Source of the DNA: Coriobacteriia bacterium
GTDB taxonomy: Bacteria; Actinomycetota; Coriobacteriia; Anaerosomatales; Anaerosomataceae
Direction: 5' to 3'
Length of the DNA: 10,569 nt
Assembly (NCBI GenBank): GCA_016938395.1
Contig: JAFGUS010000154.1
Span: 1-10,569, forward strand
The notes beneath the pieces were generated by a model, which was given only the letters and a program-made list of their open reading frames with translations, was not told the DNA's origin and did no database searches. Made by a program: the position numbers and the translations under genes. Each line of letters begins with the position of its first letter. Position 1 is the first letter of the stretch. Positions 1-6,954 of the stretch are shown here, in pieces.

Positions 1-1619
1 GCCGCCTCGAGCCCCTCGGTGTAGTACTCGAGCGCACGCGGCGGGTAGATGATCTCGCCGGCCTCCTCGAAGAAGTCCCGGCGGAACTCCTGCCTGAAGT
101 AGAGGCGCTCGACCTTCTTCTCCTGGCCAGTGGACAGATCGATGCCGTCCGAGTCGTAGAAGTGCATCTCAAGCGTCTGGGGGTCGTTATTGGCGATGCA
201 GAGGTGGATGCCGCCGCGGCAGCGCGTGTCGCGCGTGGTGAACCGCGTGATCGCCGGCGAGGCGACGCGCAGGTCGCGCGCATGGCAGCCCGTGGCATTG
301 AGCCCGGCAACCACCGCTCGCTTGAGCATCCGTGCCGACCTGCTCGCATCCCGGCTCACGACGACGTGCGACTTGCCCGGCAACAGACTGCCGAACGCCT
401 GAGCCACCCGGAGCGCCAGCTCCGGTGTGACGTCGATGTTCACGAGACCGGCGATGCCATCGTCGCCATAAAGCGACCGCACCCCTCGCGACTCCCAGAT
501 GACCGACGACGTCACCAGCGCACCCGCGTCGATGCGCTTGTACGGGTAGACCTGCACGTCGTTACCCACCGTGGCACCGTGGCCGACGATCGACTCGTCA
601 CCGATCACAACACCCTCGGCGATGCGCGCTCCTGCGCGGATGTCGGCGCCGCGACACACAACCGCTCCGCGTACCTGTGAGCGGGTGCCAACGAACGCGT
701 CGCTCCACACGGTCGCATGCTCGATCTCGGCATCGATGCCGATCAGGCAGTTGTCTCCGATGACCGTGTACGGGCCGAGCTTCGCACCCGCACGCACACG
801 CGCGTTGGCGCCGATGACGACCTTCGTGCCGATCTCGGCTGTCTCGTCCACCTCGGCGCCGGCGCCGACCCACACGTCGTCTTTGGTCTTGGCTCCCGGG
901 ATGAAGATCATCGCCTTGCCGTCGAGAATGTCCCGATGGGCCTGCACGTATCCCTCGAGGCTGCCGACGTCGGCCCAGTAGCCGTCCACCACGCAACCGT
1001 AGAGCGGGTGGCCATCGGCCATAAGCGCCGGGAAGACCTCCGAGGAGAAATCGCATGGCGTGCCCTCGGGGATGTAATCGAAGACGAGCGGGTCGACCAC
1101 GTAGATTCCGGTGTTGATGGTGTCGCTGAAGACCTGGCCCCACGACGGCTTCTCGAGGAACCGCTCGATGCGGCCGTTCTCATCGGTGATCACCACGCCG
1201 AACTCGAGCGGGTCGGGCACGCGCTTGAGCGCGATGGTCACCACCGCGTTGTGCGCCCGGTGGAACTCGATCACCTCGGTGAGGTTGATGTCGGTAAGCG
1301 CGTCGCCGGAGATGACGATGAACGGCTCGGTGAGCGCGTCAGCCGCGTTCTTCACCGACCCCGCGGTGCCGAGCGGGGTCTCCTCGACCGCGTAGCTGAT
1401 GTGCATGCCCCACTCGTCGCCGTCTCCGAAGTAGTCCTCGATAACCTGGGGCATGAACGCGAGCGTTGCCACGACCTCGGTGATGCCATGGTGCTTGATG
1501 AGGCCGAGGATATGCTCCATCACGGGTTGATTGACGACCGGGACCATCGGTTTCGGGCGCAGACTCGTGAGCGGGCGCAGCCTCGTTCCTTCCCCACCTG
1601 CCATGACGACCGCTTTCAT
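1..1619 (-). CDS. Sugar nucleotidyltransferase / phosphomannomutase-like fusion (partial, C-terminus off window)
   Basis: The 539 visible codons encode a two-enzyme fusion of the mannose-1-phosphate guanylyltransferase type. Residues 1 to about 230 form a nucleotidyltransferase domain that opens with [18 protein letters not shown], the nucleotide-binding loop, followed by KPMVPV. Residues about 250-360 are left-handed beta-helix hexapeptide repeats (for example [16 protein letters not shown]). From about residue 375 there is a phosphoglucomutase/phosphomannomutase domain I containing [17 protein letters not shown]. The family uses sugar-1-phosphate plus NTP to make a nucleotide sugar for glycans in the cytoplasm; whether the sugar is mannose or glucose cannot be settled here. 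The mutase loop that normally reads TASHNP reads IANNDP (near residue 475), so the phosphoserine is absent. The ATG at 1619 has a GGGGAG ribosome site 6 bases upstream and lies 29 bp after the phosphatidyltransferase stop, so the two are probably cotranscribed. The stop lies beyond the left edge. Confidence 0.9.
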   Translation of the reverse strand, partial: MKAVVMAGGEGTRLRPLTSLRPKPMVPVVNQPVMEHILGLIKHHGITEVVATLAFMPQVIEDYFGDGDEWGMHISYAVEETPLGTAGSVKNAADALTEPFIVISGDALTDINLTEVIEFHRAHNAVVTIALKRVPDPLEFGVVITDENGRIERFLEKPSWGQVFSDTINTGIYVVDPLVFDYIPEGTPCDFSSEVFPALMADGHPLYGCVVDGYWADVGSLEGYVQAHRDILDGKAMIFIPGAKTKDDVWVGAGAEVDETAEIGTKVVIGANARVRAGAKLGPYTVIGDNCLIGIDAEIEHATVWSDAFVGTRSQVRGAVVCRGADIRAGARIAEGVVIGDESIVGHGATVGNDVQVYPYKRIDAGALVTSSVIWESRGVRSLYGDDGIAGLVNIDVTPELALRVAQAFGSLLPGKSHVVVSRDASRSARMLKRAVVAGLNATGCHARDLRVASPAITRFTTRDTRCRGGIHLCIANNDPQTLEMHFYDSDGIDLSTGQEKKVERLYFRQEFRRDFFEEAGEIIYPPRALEYYTEGLEA

Positions 1620-1648
1620 GACCGCTCCCCTCGGTTTGTGGAGGTCTG

Positions 1649-2299
1649 CTACCCCGACGCGTGTGCGTTACCGATCGCCCGGCGCGCAAGGAACGTGTAC
1701 TGCACCGCAGCGGCGACCGAGAGCACGATCCCCGCATAGACGAACCAGATGCCGAGCGCCGCGCGCTCGGCCCCCAGGCCGGGCAGCCACACGGAGTCGA
1801 GCACGCCGAGCCCCGGCAACACCGGCCAGCGCGCAATGAGTGAGCTGAGTCCGGCGAGAAGGACCGCAGTGGTGAGCTTGCCGGTGTAGTTGACCGGCAG
1901 AATGATCCGGTCGCGTTCAAGCCGGTATGCGCCGTAGAGCAGGTACACATCGCGCGCCACGAGCAGGACCGGGATCCACAGCGGGAGGTCGCCGACGAGG
2001 TAGAGCCCCACCACACCAGAGGCGAGCAGCAGGCGATCGACGAGCGGATCGACGATCTTGCCGAACTGCGTGACCGTGTTCGTGCGCCGCGCGATCTGGC
2101 CGTCGACCCAGTCGGTCGAACCCGCCACTGCGTAGATGAGAAACGCCGCGAGACGAGAGCGTTCGCCCTCGCCCCCGACGAGCACGGTGAAGAAGAACGG
2201 GATGAGTACCAACCGCAGGATGGTGATGAGGTTCGCCACAGAGTAGATCGTGTGGTGAACCTCCCCGCGAGCCGGCTGGGTATCGTGCTCCTCTACCAC
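1649..2299 (-). CDS. CDP-alcohol phosphatidyltransferase (PgsA-like or cardiolipin-synthase-like)
   Basis: This 216-residue integral membrane enzyme transfers a phosphatidyl group from CDP-diacylglycerol to an alcohol acceptor in phospholipid synthesis. The complete family signature D-G-x2-A-R-x8-G-x3-D-x3-D is present: D66, G67, A70, R71, G80, D84 and D88. Several hydrophobic helices are visible (about 21-42, 48-60, 90-115, 130-155 and 175-195). The acceptor is uncertain. After the motif the protein reads [10 protein letters not shown] and later [11 protein letters not shown]. From memory, this RD...P...GK-TT pattern suits eukaryotic-type cardiolipin synthases better than classical PgsA, which usually has a conserved RE there. 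The chosen start is the GTG at 2299, preceded by AAGGAGG five bases upstream. It overlaps the end of corA by 7 bp, implying translational coupling. In-frame codons further upstream lie inside corA and are not needed. Confidence 0.88.
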   Translation of the reverse strand: MVEEHDTQPARGEVHHTIYSVANLITILRLVLIPFFFTVLVGGEGERSRLAAFLIYAVAGSTDWVDGQIARRTNTVTQFGKIVDPLVDRLLLASGVVGLYLVGDLPLWIPVLLVARDVYLLYGAYRLERDRIILPVNYTGKLTTAVLLAGLSSLIARWPVLPGLGVLDSVWLPGLGAERAALGIWFVYAGIVLSVAAAVQYTFLARRAIGNAHASG

Positions 2300-3240
2300 C
2301 AGTCCCTCCTTCGGAAGTACAGCACCATGCCGAGTGCGACGGCGCCCATCAGGCCAAGTGCGCCGAAGTAGCCGTAGCGCCATTCGATCTCGGGCATGTA
2401 ACGGAAGTTCATTCCGTATATGCCCGAGATGAGGGTGAGCGGCATGAAGATCGTCGCGACCACGGTGAGCGTCTTCATGATCTGGTTCATGCGATTGCTC
2501 TGGGCCGAGAGGTAGATGTCCATCGTCGTGCTCGCGACCTCGCGGTAGGTGTCGATCTGGTCGGTAACCCGGGCGAGGTGGTCCCCGATGTCCTGGAAGT
2601 ACATGTACGCGTCCGGCTCGACGAACGCCTCGAGGCGCGCGAGCCCACGCACCACGTCCCGCTCCGGCCCGACGGTCTTGTGGAGCGCCACGAGCGCGCG
2701 CCGGGCCGTGTGCAGGCGTTGCAGGTGGTCGGGCCTCGCGTCGGCCAGCATGAGATCGCCGAGCTGCTCGAGCTCGTCGGCGAGCGTCTCGACGACCGGG
2801 AAGACCGCGTCGACCGCGTCGTCCAAAATGGCGTGAAGCGTCCACTCCACGCCGCGGGGGAGATACTCCCCGGCGTGCGCGGCCACGCGGTCTATCGCCT
2901 CCACCTCGCCGCGGTGAGCGGTGACGAGGTGCTCCTCCCCGAGGAAGATGTCGATCTCGCGCCTCTCCGCGCCGTCGTCGTTCGGCGCGGGCGGCAGCAT
3001 CCAGACGAGGAAGGTGACCTCGGGATAGACATCGAGCTTGGGACGCTGGGGGAAGTGCAGGCAGTCCTCGACCGCCAGCGGTGGTAACGGGAAGCGTTCG
3101 TGGAGCGCCGCGAGCGCGGCCTCATCGGGTTCGAGGACGTCGATCCAGACCGGGCCGACCGGGTGCTCGGGCACGCTCTCAAGACCGTCCGAGTGCACGA
3201 CGCCATCGGCGATCCACCGTGCGGTGATCTGCGCCGTCAT
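2293..3240 (-). CDS. corA: CorA-family magnesium/cobalt channel
   Basis: The 315-residue protein has the CorA layout: a large cytoplasmic alpha/beta N-terminal domain (1 to about 240, with ending helices such as QIDTYREVASTTMDIYLSAQSNRMNQIMKTLT), then two C-terminal transmembrane helices (about 257-275 and 290-309). The selectivity signature YGMNF is at residues 275-279, immediately after the first membrane helix, followed by a short loop (RYMPEIEWRYG) and a basic tail ending RRRDWW. Homologues are pentameric channels for Mg2+ (also Co2+ or Ni2+) in the inner membrane. The ATG at 3240 is preferred over one 21 bases upstream because GGGGAGGG sits just before it. The stop codon overlaps the phosphatidyltransferase start. 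The 108-bp gap from mltG contains a possible -10 (TATCCT, 3272-3277) but no good -35, so the gene may be read from either its own promoter or the mltG transcript. Confidence 0.95.
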   Translation of the reverse strand: MTAQITARWIADGVVHSDGLESVPEHPVGPVWIDVLEPDEAALAALHERFPLPPLAVEDCLHFPQRPKLDVYPEVTFLVWMLPPAPNDDGAERREIDIFLGEEHLVTAHRGEVEAIDRVAAHAGEYLPRGVEWTLHAILDDAVDAVFPVVETLADELEQLGDLMLADARPDHLQRLHTARRALVALHKTVGPERDVVRGLARLEAFVEPDAYMYFQDIGDHLARVTDQIDTYREVASTTMDIYLSAQSNRMNQIMKTLTVVATIFMPLTLISGIYGMNFRYMPEIEWRYGYFGALGLMGAVALGMVLYFRRRDWW

Positions 3241-3348
3241 GGCCCTCCCCTCGGCTGTCACGTCTCACACTAGGATACCGCGCGGCGGGCCCTTATCGCT
3301 CGTCCGGTTCGGAGTTCGAGCGTCACTCCAGGGCTGAGGCCGCAGCTC

Positions 3349-4734
3349 CTACTGCGCGTTCGCCTTCGCGCGCAGGAACTCATCGTAGGTGGCGGTGAAC
3401 GTCTGCGACCCGTCCTCGCCGGTGAGCACGTAGTAGAGATAGTCGGTCTCCGGCGGGTTGGCCGCTGCCTCGAGTGCACGCAGACCGGGATTGGAGATGG
3501 GGCCGACGGGCAGTCCGTCGTGCAGGTAGGTGTTGTAGGGGCTCTCGTGTTCGAGATCCTCGTTGGTGAGCGACTGCTTGTCACCCGGCAACGTGTAGAG
3601 CACGGTGGCGCACAGCTGGAGCCTCATCGGCATGGCGAGCCGGTTGTAGATGACCGAGGAGACGAGCGGGAATTCCTCGGCAAGACGGCTCTCGCGCTCG
3701 AGGATCGAGGCGATGATCACCACATCGCCAAGGTCGAGGCCCCGCGACTCGGCGAACGAGAGGTCGAGCGTGGCCACCTGCGAGTCGAAGTGGTCGAGCA
3801 TCATCTCGACGACATCACGGGATGTCGAGCCCTCGACCACCCGGTACGTCGCGGGGAACAGGTAGCCTTCGAGGGAGTTGCCGTAGGCGCCCTCGAGATA
3901 CGGGTGCTCGGCGGCGAACTCGGCGGCGCCAGTCGTCACGAGAGCCTCGAGTTCTGCCCGTGGCAAACCGGTCAACTCGGCGACGCGCTCGGCGACCTGG
4001 ACCGCCGTGAAGCCCTCGGGGATGGGCACGTCCACGTATTCGACCAGCGTGCCCGCGGTGAGCTGTGCGACGACCTCTTCGAACGTCATGCCCGTGGTCA
4101 TGTCGTACTCGCCCGCCTTGAGCGAGCCGTCCACACCTGCCCCGCGCGCGTCCCACCGGAACATGAGCGCGTTGTCCACGACACCTGCCTCCGCGAGCAC
4201 ACGGCCGATCTCGGCGGTGGTGGAGCCGGGCTCGATGACGATGTGCACGGGCTGCCCGGCAGCGACCGTCGTTGCAGGCCGGTAGAAGAGGTAGCTCGCC
4301 GCCACGCCTCCGACCACGGCCAGGAGCAGCAGGATCCCGAGGATGCCGAGCACGACGCGACCGGTGTTCGCGCGCCGTTCGCGCGGGCGGGCCGAGGACG
4401 ATGCCGCGCGCGATGGGCGGCTCGGGCGGTCGGCGGAGCGGGCCGCACGTCGCGAGCCATCGCGCGTCCGTGATGAGCGCGGCGGGCGCTCCGCCGACTC
4501 GCGACCCTTCCTCGCAGAGCCGGACGCTCGCCGAGTGCCGGTGCGCGAACGTGAGGTGTCACGCGACCCTGAGGCGCGCGGAGGGCGCGGCGCCCCCTCG
4601 CCATCGACCACTGCGGGCTGCGCCGGCTCGGTCCGCCCCTGCGGCGATGCCGACTCGGTCCGTGCCGGCCGCTGCCGCCGAGACTGTGATGTGCGCCTGC
4701 TCCGGCGCCCTCTCGATGAACGCTCGCGTGTCAC
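3349..4734 (-). CDS. mltG: Endolytic murein transglycosylase MltG (YceG family)
   Basis: MltG cleaves nascent glycan strands at the outer face of the membrane and sets where peptidoglycan synthesis ends. The 461-residue reading has three parts. Residues 1 to about 122 are a low-complexity Arg/Ser/Pro-rich cytoplasmic tail. One transmembrane helix follows (about 127-150, VVLGILGILLLLAVVGGVAA). The rest is an extracytoplasmic LysM-like region plus catalytic YceG domain. The catalytic Glu motif is ASILERE (Glu346 by family comparison), followed by VIYNRL, LPVGPISNPGL and ALEAAANP, all family hallmarks. The segment usually seen as LQSDPTV in enterobacterial MltG reads LQLCATV here. The start is uncertain: GTG at 4734 has AGAGGTGG upstream, while an in-frame GTG at 4809 would overlap a possible -10 hexamer. 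The gene lies 49-125 bp after the methyltransferase-like gene. Confidence 0.92.
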   Translation of the reverse strand: MTRERSSRGRRSRRTSQSRRQRPARTESASPQGRTEPAQPAVVDGEGAPRPPRASGSRDTSRSRTGTRRASGSARKGRESAERPPRSSRTRDGSRRAARSADRPSRPSRAASSSARPRERRANTGRVVLGILGILLLLAVVGGVAASYLFYRPATTVAAGQPVHIVIEPGSTTAEIGRVLAEAGVVDNALMFRWDARGAGVDGSLKAGEYDMTTGMTFEEVVAQLTAGTLVEYVDVPIPEGFTAVQVAERVAELTGLPRAELEALVTTGAAEFAAEHPYLEGAYGNSLEGYLFPATYRVVEGSTSRDVVEMMLDHFDSQVATLDLSFAESRGLDLGDVVIIASILERESRLAEEFPLVSSVIYNRLAMPMRLQLCATVLYTLPGDKQSLTNEDLEHESPYNTYLHDGLPVGPISNPGLRALEAAANPPETDYLYYVLTGEDGSQTFTATYDEFLRAKANAQ

Positions 4735-4809
4735 GTGCCACCTCTGGGATGTAACGCAGGAGGGCCGCGGACCGCTGGTCCCGGACCCCCGTTTCGTCTG
4801 TCCGTGCAC

Positions 4810-4815
4810 AGTATA
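4810..4815 (-). promoter_or_regulatory. Possible -10 element before mltG
   Basis: TATACT reads on the minus strand here, 5 of 6 matches to the bacterial -10 consensus. No convincing -35 lies 16-18 bp upstream (the nearest TTG-containing hexamer, at 4842-4847, is 26 bp away). If it is used, the transcript would begin near 4803, which would favour the mltG start at 4734 over the one at 4809. Confidence 0.3.
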
Positions 4816-4859
4816 CGCATACGCGGGGATGCTCAGGCTGCCGACAAGGTGATCGTGTT

Positions 4860-5363
4860 CTAGCCTGCGGGAGGCTGTGGCGTTCGGAGCGTCAGGTGTG
4901 ACTTCAGCAGGCCAGCCACATCGGGGATGAGCGCCGGGGTGGCCTTCCTATAGGCGGCATACTCCGGACCGAAACGCTCGGCGAGCCCCCTGTCCTCCTG
5001 CAGCGACCACAGCCGCGTCACCAGCAACCATCCGGAGCCGCCCAGCACGAGACGCCGCGAACCCAGGATGAGCCCCAGTCCAACCGCGGTCAGGGAGAAA
5101 CCCGCATACAGGGGATGCCGGACGCATGCGTAGGGCCCCGTGACGAGCAGGACCTCCGAACCGCCCAACCGTCCGCGCGATCGCAGTGATCTGATCCCGG
5201 CGATGAGCAGAGGGGACCACACCGCCACAACGGCCACACCGACGACGCATGCTGCACGACGCGGCCCTCTCACCCACCCCACCTGCCGAATGCCATCGCG
5301 AGCACCGCACAAGCATGCGCTCCGCGGCTGCAGGCGCACCTGTGAATCTATGTGCCCGGCCAC
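4860..5363 (-). CDS. Isoprenylcysteine carboxyl methyltransferase-like membrane protein
   Basis: The 167-residue reading ends with the conserved core of the ICMT/phospholipid methyltransferase superfamily: VTGPYACVRHPLYAGF (about residues 80-95, with the RHPxYxG motif), a hydrophobic pair of helices, then EDRGLAERFGPEYAAYRKATPALIP. These residues bind S-adenosylmethionine in characterised relatives. The substrate of bacterial members of this size is generally unknown, so no specific reaction is assigned. The N-terminus is odd: the first 35 or so residues (with several Cys and Arg) look poorly conserved, and only one hydrophobic helix (about 38-55) precedes the core, where relatives often have more. 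The GTG at 5363 has no clear ribosome site, so the true start may be further in, for example near the GTG codons before RGPRRAACVVG. A small or slightly truncated protein is possible. mltG follows on the same strand. Confidence 0.75.
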   Translation of the reverse strand: MAGHIDSQVRLQPRSACLCGARDGIRQVGWVRGPRRAACVVGVAVVAVWSPLLIAGIRSLRSRGRLGGSEVLLVTGPYACVRHPLYAGFSLTAVGLGLILGSRRLVLGGSGWLLVTRLWSLQEDRGLAERFGPEYAAYRKATPALIPDVAGLLKSHLTLRTPQPPAG

Positions 5364-5493
5364 TGCAGGTTCTCAATCCGTCCGGAGCCTCGGGAGTGTT
5401 CAACCGAGGCCCACTCGGGTGCGCGTGTAGGCCTCACCCCTCAGAGCGGCCGTACTGCCCGGGCGCGCAAGAAAGTGCGACGACGGGATGCGA
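5364..5493. other. Intergenic stretch with no recognised gene
   Basis: About 130 bp lie between the YggT-side terminator and the methyltransferase-like gene. A TTGAAC hexamer (minus strand, 5398-5403) could be a -35 for the downstream gene, but no good -10 follows at the right distance. I see no other repeat or RNA structure of note. Confidence 0.4.
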
Positions 5494-5519
5494 AACGGGG
5501 CCCCGTTCGGGACCCCGTT
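5494..5519 (-). terminator. Hairpin terminator after the YggT-family gene
   Basis: The arms AACGGGGCCC and GGGACCCCGTT pair with one bulged base around a 5-base loop. On the minus strand the hairpin lies 66 bp after the YggT-family stop and is followed by TTTCG, a weak T-tract. The position fits the end of the three-gene cassette upstream and separates it from the methyltransferase-like gene. Confidence 0.6.
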
Positions 5520-5585
5520 CTCTCTAGCTGGTCGGGCCTGGTAGACGCATCCGTGCCTGCCCGACGCCGAAAGCGGGCACCGCGC

Positions 5586-5999
5586 TTACTGAACAACGAC
5601 GTTGTCGTCCTTCTCGACCTGCTCGACGCGCTCGACGGTCTCCGAATGCCTGCGTGGACTCGCGGCGCGAACCAAAGCCACGATTCCCCATGCGATGAGC
5701 GCGTAGACGGCGATTGCGACGAGAGCGCTCCACTCGAAGGTGGCCCCTGACACACTCTGCGTTTCGAAGATGGCGTTGAACGGACCCATGAATATGCTGG
5801 ACAGGTCATGCACGAGCTTCACGAACCCGGCCTCGGCGTTGGCGCCAAAGAGCGTGAACACGAAGCGGATGGCGATGAGTACCTCGATCACGCCGAAGAT
5901 GAACATCACGACGCGCGAGATCACCGCTTCGATCGGCCGGCGAACCTCGGTGTGAACCTGACTGCGATGATCGACTGATGCGATACGAGCGTTTGACAT
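5586..5999 (-). CDS. YggT-family small membrane protein
   Basis: A 137-residue membrane protein. Residues about 27-50 form the first transmembrane helix (SRVVMFIFGVIEVLIAIRF), followed by FTLFGANAEAGFVKLVHDLS and MGPFNAIF, which match the YggT-type pattern of Gram-positive members (LxGAN-x-A-x-FV ... PF-x-x-IF). A second helix spans about 91-111 (ALVAIAVYALIAWGIVALV). A charged tail follows (RHSETVERVEQVEKDDNVVVQ), probably cytoplasmic. YggT proteins are envelope proteins without a settled biochemical role; some are linked to division or osmotic stress. The ATG at 5999 is chosen over one 27 bases upstream because GGGAG lies 6 bases before it. Together with the lmo0937-type peptide and the winged-helix gene, all on the same strand, it looks like a small envelope cassette. 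Confidence 0.8.
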   Translation of the reverse strand: MSNARIASVDHRSQVHTEVRRPIEAVISRVVMFIFGVIEVLIAIRFVFTLFGANAEAGFVKLVHDLSSIFMGPFNAIFETQSVSGATFEWSALVAIAVYALIAWGIVALVRAASPRRHSETVERVEQVEKDDNVVVQ

Positions 6000-6017
6000 G
6001 GCGTACTCCCTTTCGTG

Positions 6018-6046
6018 CCGGCTCACAGTCCTATGCCGCGAGCCGG
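6018..6046. other. Inverted repeat upstream of the YggT-family gene
   Basis: CCGGCTC and GAGCCGG form a perfect 7-bp stem with a 15-base loop, directly upstream of the YggT ribosome site and 69 bp after the lmo0937-type stop. There is no T-tract. It could be an attenuator, an mRNA-stabilising hairpin or chance in GC-rich DNA. Confidence 0.35.
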
Positions 6047-6114
6047 TCCTTCCATTGACCGAGCGTCCGATGCCGTTCCGGATGATTCGGCTTCACTCCT
6101 GGTGACCACGCTGC

Positions 6115-6258
6115 CTACCCTCGGCGGCCGGTCAGAAGGTTGTACACGAGCACAATCAACGCGATGACGAGCAGGACGTGAATAAGCCCGCCGCCGATGT
6201 TGAAACTGAAGCCGAGAAGCCACAGGAGTACGAGAACGACGATGATGGTCCACAGCAT
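6115..6258 (-). CDS. lmo0937-type 47-residue hydrophobic membrane peptide
   Basis: This small frame encodes 47 residues, starting MLWTIIVVLVLLWLLGFSFN, then IGGGLIHVLLVIALIVLVYN and ending LLTGRRG. Two short hydrophobic helices are joined by a Gly-rich turn, with a basic C-terminus. Length, the W-LLG-F start, the GG-LIH-LLVIA centre and the N-LL-GRR end all match the lmo0937 family, widespread in bacteria and of unknown function. The ATG at 6258 has GGAGG 9 bases upstream. It lies 56 bp after the winged-helix gene and 115 bp before the YggT-family start, on the same strand. A GATAAT hexamer (6285-6290) lies upstream but lacks a clear -35. Relatives are often near stress-response or envelope genes; a membrane-integrity role is only a guess. 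Confidence 0.85.
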   Translation of the reverse strand: MLWTIIVVLVLLWLLGFSFNIGGGLIHVLLVIALIVLVYNLLTGRRG

Positions 6259-6317
6259 TTCTTATCGCCTCCAACGGGCGAACGATTATCGGGCCGATAC
6301 CCTTCGTGGAGCGCCTA

Positions 6318-6767
6318 CTAGTCGACCTCCCCGGCGCCCTCGGCGTGCGCGGCAAGCTCCAGGACGTGCGCCGCCACTTCAGGCGACATGGAGTACTTCA
6401 AGATGCCGGCGTCAACGAACTGCCGCGCGGCGAACGGCCAGTGGCTCATCGCATATCGACCCCTGACGCGCTTCTCGAACGGTCCGAGTGACGCGATCAC
6501 CTGCCGAGGGGTCAGCCCGCAGGCAGCGGCGATCTCCCCGGTTGCCACCCACTTCGGCGAGGTCTGCGCGATAGCAACCAGGATCCGCCTCATGGCGCTC
6601 GATGACTCGATGAACATCCGATCGACCAGTGCCTTGCTCCAGCCGGCGGGGTAACCGTCCTGAAGAACCTCGTGACTGGTTGACGGCCTGGAGGGGTCGC
6701 GCGCCAGGAGCGCATAGACTTCCTGCAGCCGTTCGACGGGGACGGGCACGTTCACCAATTCGGACAT
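6318..6767 (-). CDS. Winged-helix-like small protein of unknown function
   Basis: The 149-residue protein is hypothetical but looks structured. Residues about 1-25 (VPVPVERLQEVYALLARDP) resemble the opening of small actinobacterial proteins that carry a winged-helix domain. Residues about 57-120 fit that domain: SSAMRRILVAIAQTSPKWVA, then a helix-turn-helix-like GEIAAACGLTPRQVIASLGPFEKRV (about 77-101), a basic RGRYAMSHWPF, and a C-terminal KYSMSPEVAAHVLELAA. I infer DNA binding or a scaffold role; no ligand or target is visible. The ATG at 6767 has AAAGGGTGG 5 bases upstream; a GTG 9 bases earlier is less likely. The promoter region holds four tandem 10-bp repeats, consistent with autoregulation or control by a multimeric regulator. 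It appears to be the first gene of the small-membrane-protein cassette. Confidence 0.72.
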   Translation of the reverse strand: MSELVNVPVPVERLQEVYALLARDPSRPSTSHEVLQDGYPAGWSKALVDRMFIESSSAMRRILVAIAQTSPKWVATGEIAAACGLTPRQVIASLGPFEKRVRGRYAMSHWPFAARQFVDAGILKYSMSPEVAAHVLELAAHAEGAGEVD

Positions 6768-6798
6768 CACATCCACCCTTTCTCTACGTGCTACCTAC

Positions 6799-6828
6799 TG
6801 TATACCCGATGCTAGCCGTTGCTAACAA
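6799..6828 (-). promoter_or_regulatory. Promoter of the winged-helix gene
   Basis: On the minus strand, TTGTTA (6823-6828) and TATACA (6799-6804) lie 18 bp apart, matching the -35 and -10 consensus at 4 of 6 positions each. The start site would be near 6792, about 25 bases before the ATG. An alternative sigma-B-like reading of the same DNA is GTTA, 15 bp, GGGTAT. Both readings place the repeat array over the promoter. Confidence 0.5.
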
Positions 6829-6842
6829 TTGCTAGCAATTGC
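6803..6842. repeat. Four tandem 10-bp repeats, probable operator array
   Basis: On the minus strand the units are GCAATTGCTA, GCAATTGTTA, GCAACGGCTA and GCATCGGGTA, head to tail without gaps. The degree of match falls toward the gene. The 10-bp period puts each unit on the same face of the helix, and the units create overlapping palindromes (GCAATTGC and GCTAGC). The array covers the -35 and spacer of the promoter, as expected for repression by a cooperatively binding protein. Confidence 0.6.
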
Positions 6843-6889
6843 TGCACCGGCTTCGCAATGGCACAACGTCCACTCCTGACCACACTCCG

Positions 6890-6929
6890 AAAAGCGAAGT
6901 ACCCCCGCCGGCATCGGCGGGGGTACTTC
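6890..6929 (-). terminator. Strong intrinsic terminator downstream of tRNA-Pro
   Basis: A perfect 15-bp stem (GAAGTACCCCCGCCG with its complement) encloses a GCAT loop. On the minus strand it is followed by GC and then four T residues (6890-6893). It lies 60 bp after the tRNA 3' end and would keep tRNA transcription from entering the repeat-controlled promoter. Confidence 0.75.
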
Positions 6930-6954
6930 AGATGGATACTCCTGCGAACAGACG

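Noticed and set aside
717..1739. A 340-codon open frame on the plus strand
   Set aside because: It is antisense to the nucleotidyltransferase fusion, and its composition (His, Asp, Arg and Val rich) has no domain signature.
2300..2845. Long upstream extension of the phosphatidyltransferase frame
   Set aside because: The extension overlaps corA in another frame and reads as Arg/Ala-rich mirror sequence. A good ribosome site marks the GTG at 2299 instead.
3520..4473. A 317-codon open frame on the plus strand
   Set aside because: It is antisense to mltG, which carries all its catalytic motifs in frame.
4559..4741. Alternative minus-strand frame at the mltG start (ARDTRAFIERAPEQA...)
   Set aside because: It stops after 60 codons with no membrane helix, while the mltG frame continues into its transmembrane and catalytic domains.
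6803..6842. Repeat array as a possible CRISPR fragment
   Set aside because: The units are 10 bp with no spacers and sit on a promoter; no cas gene is near.
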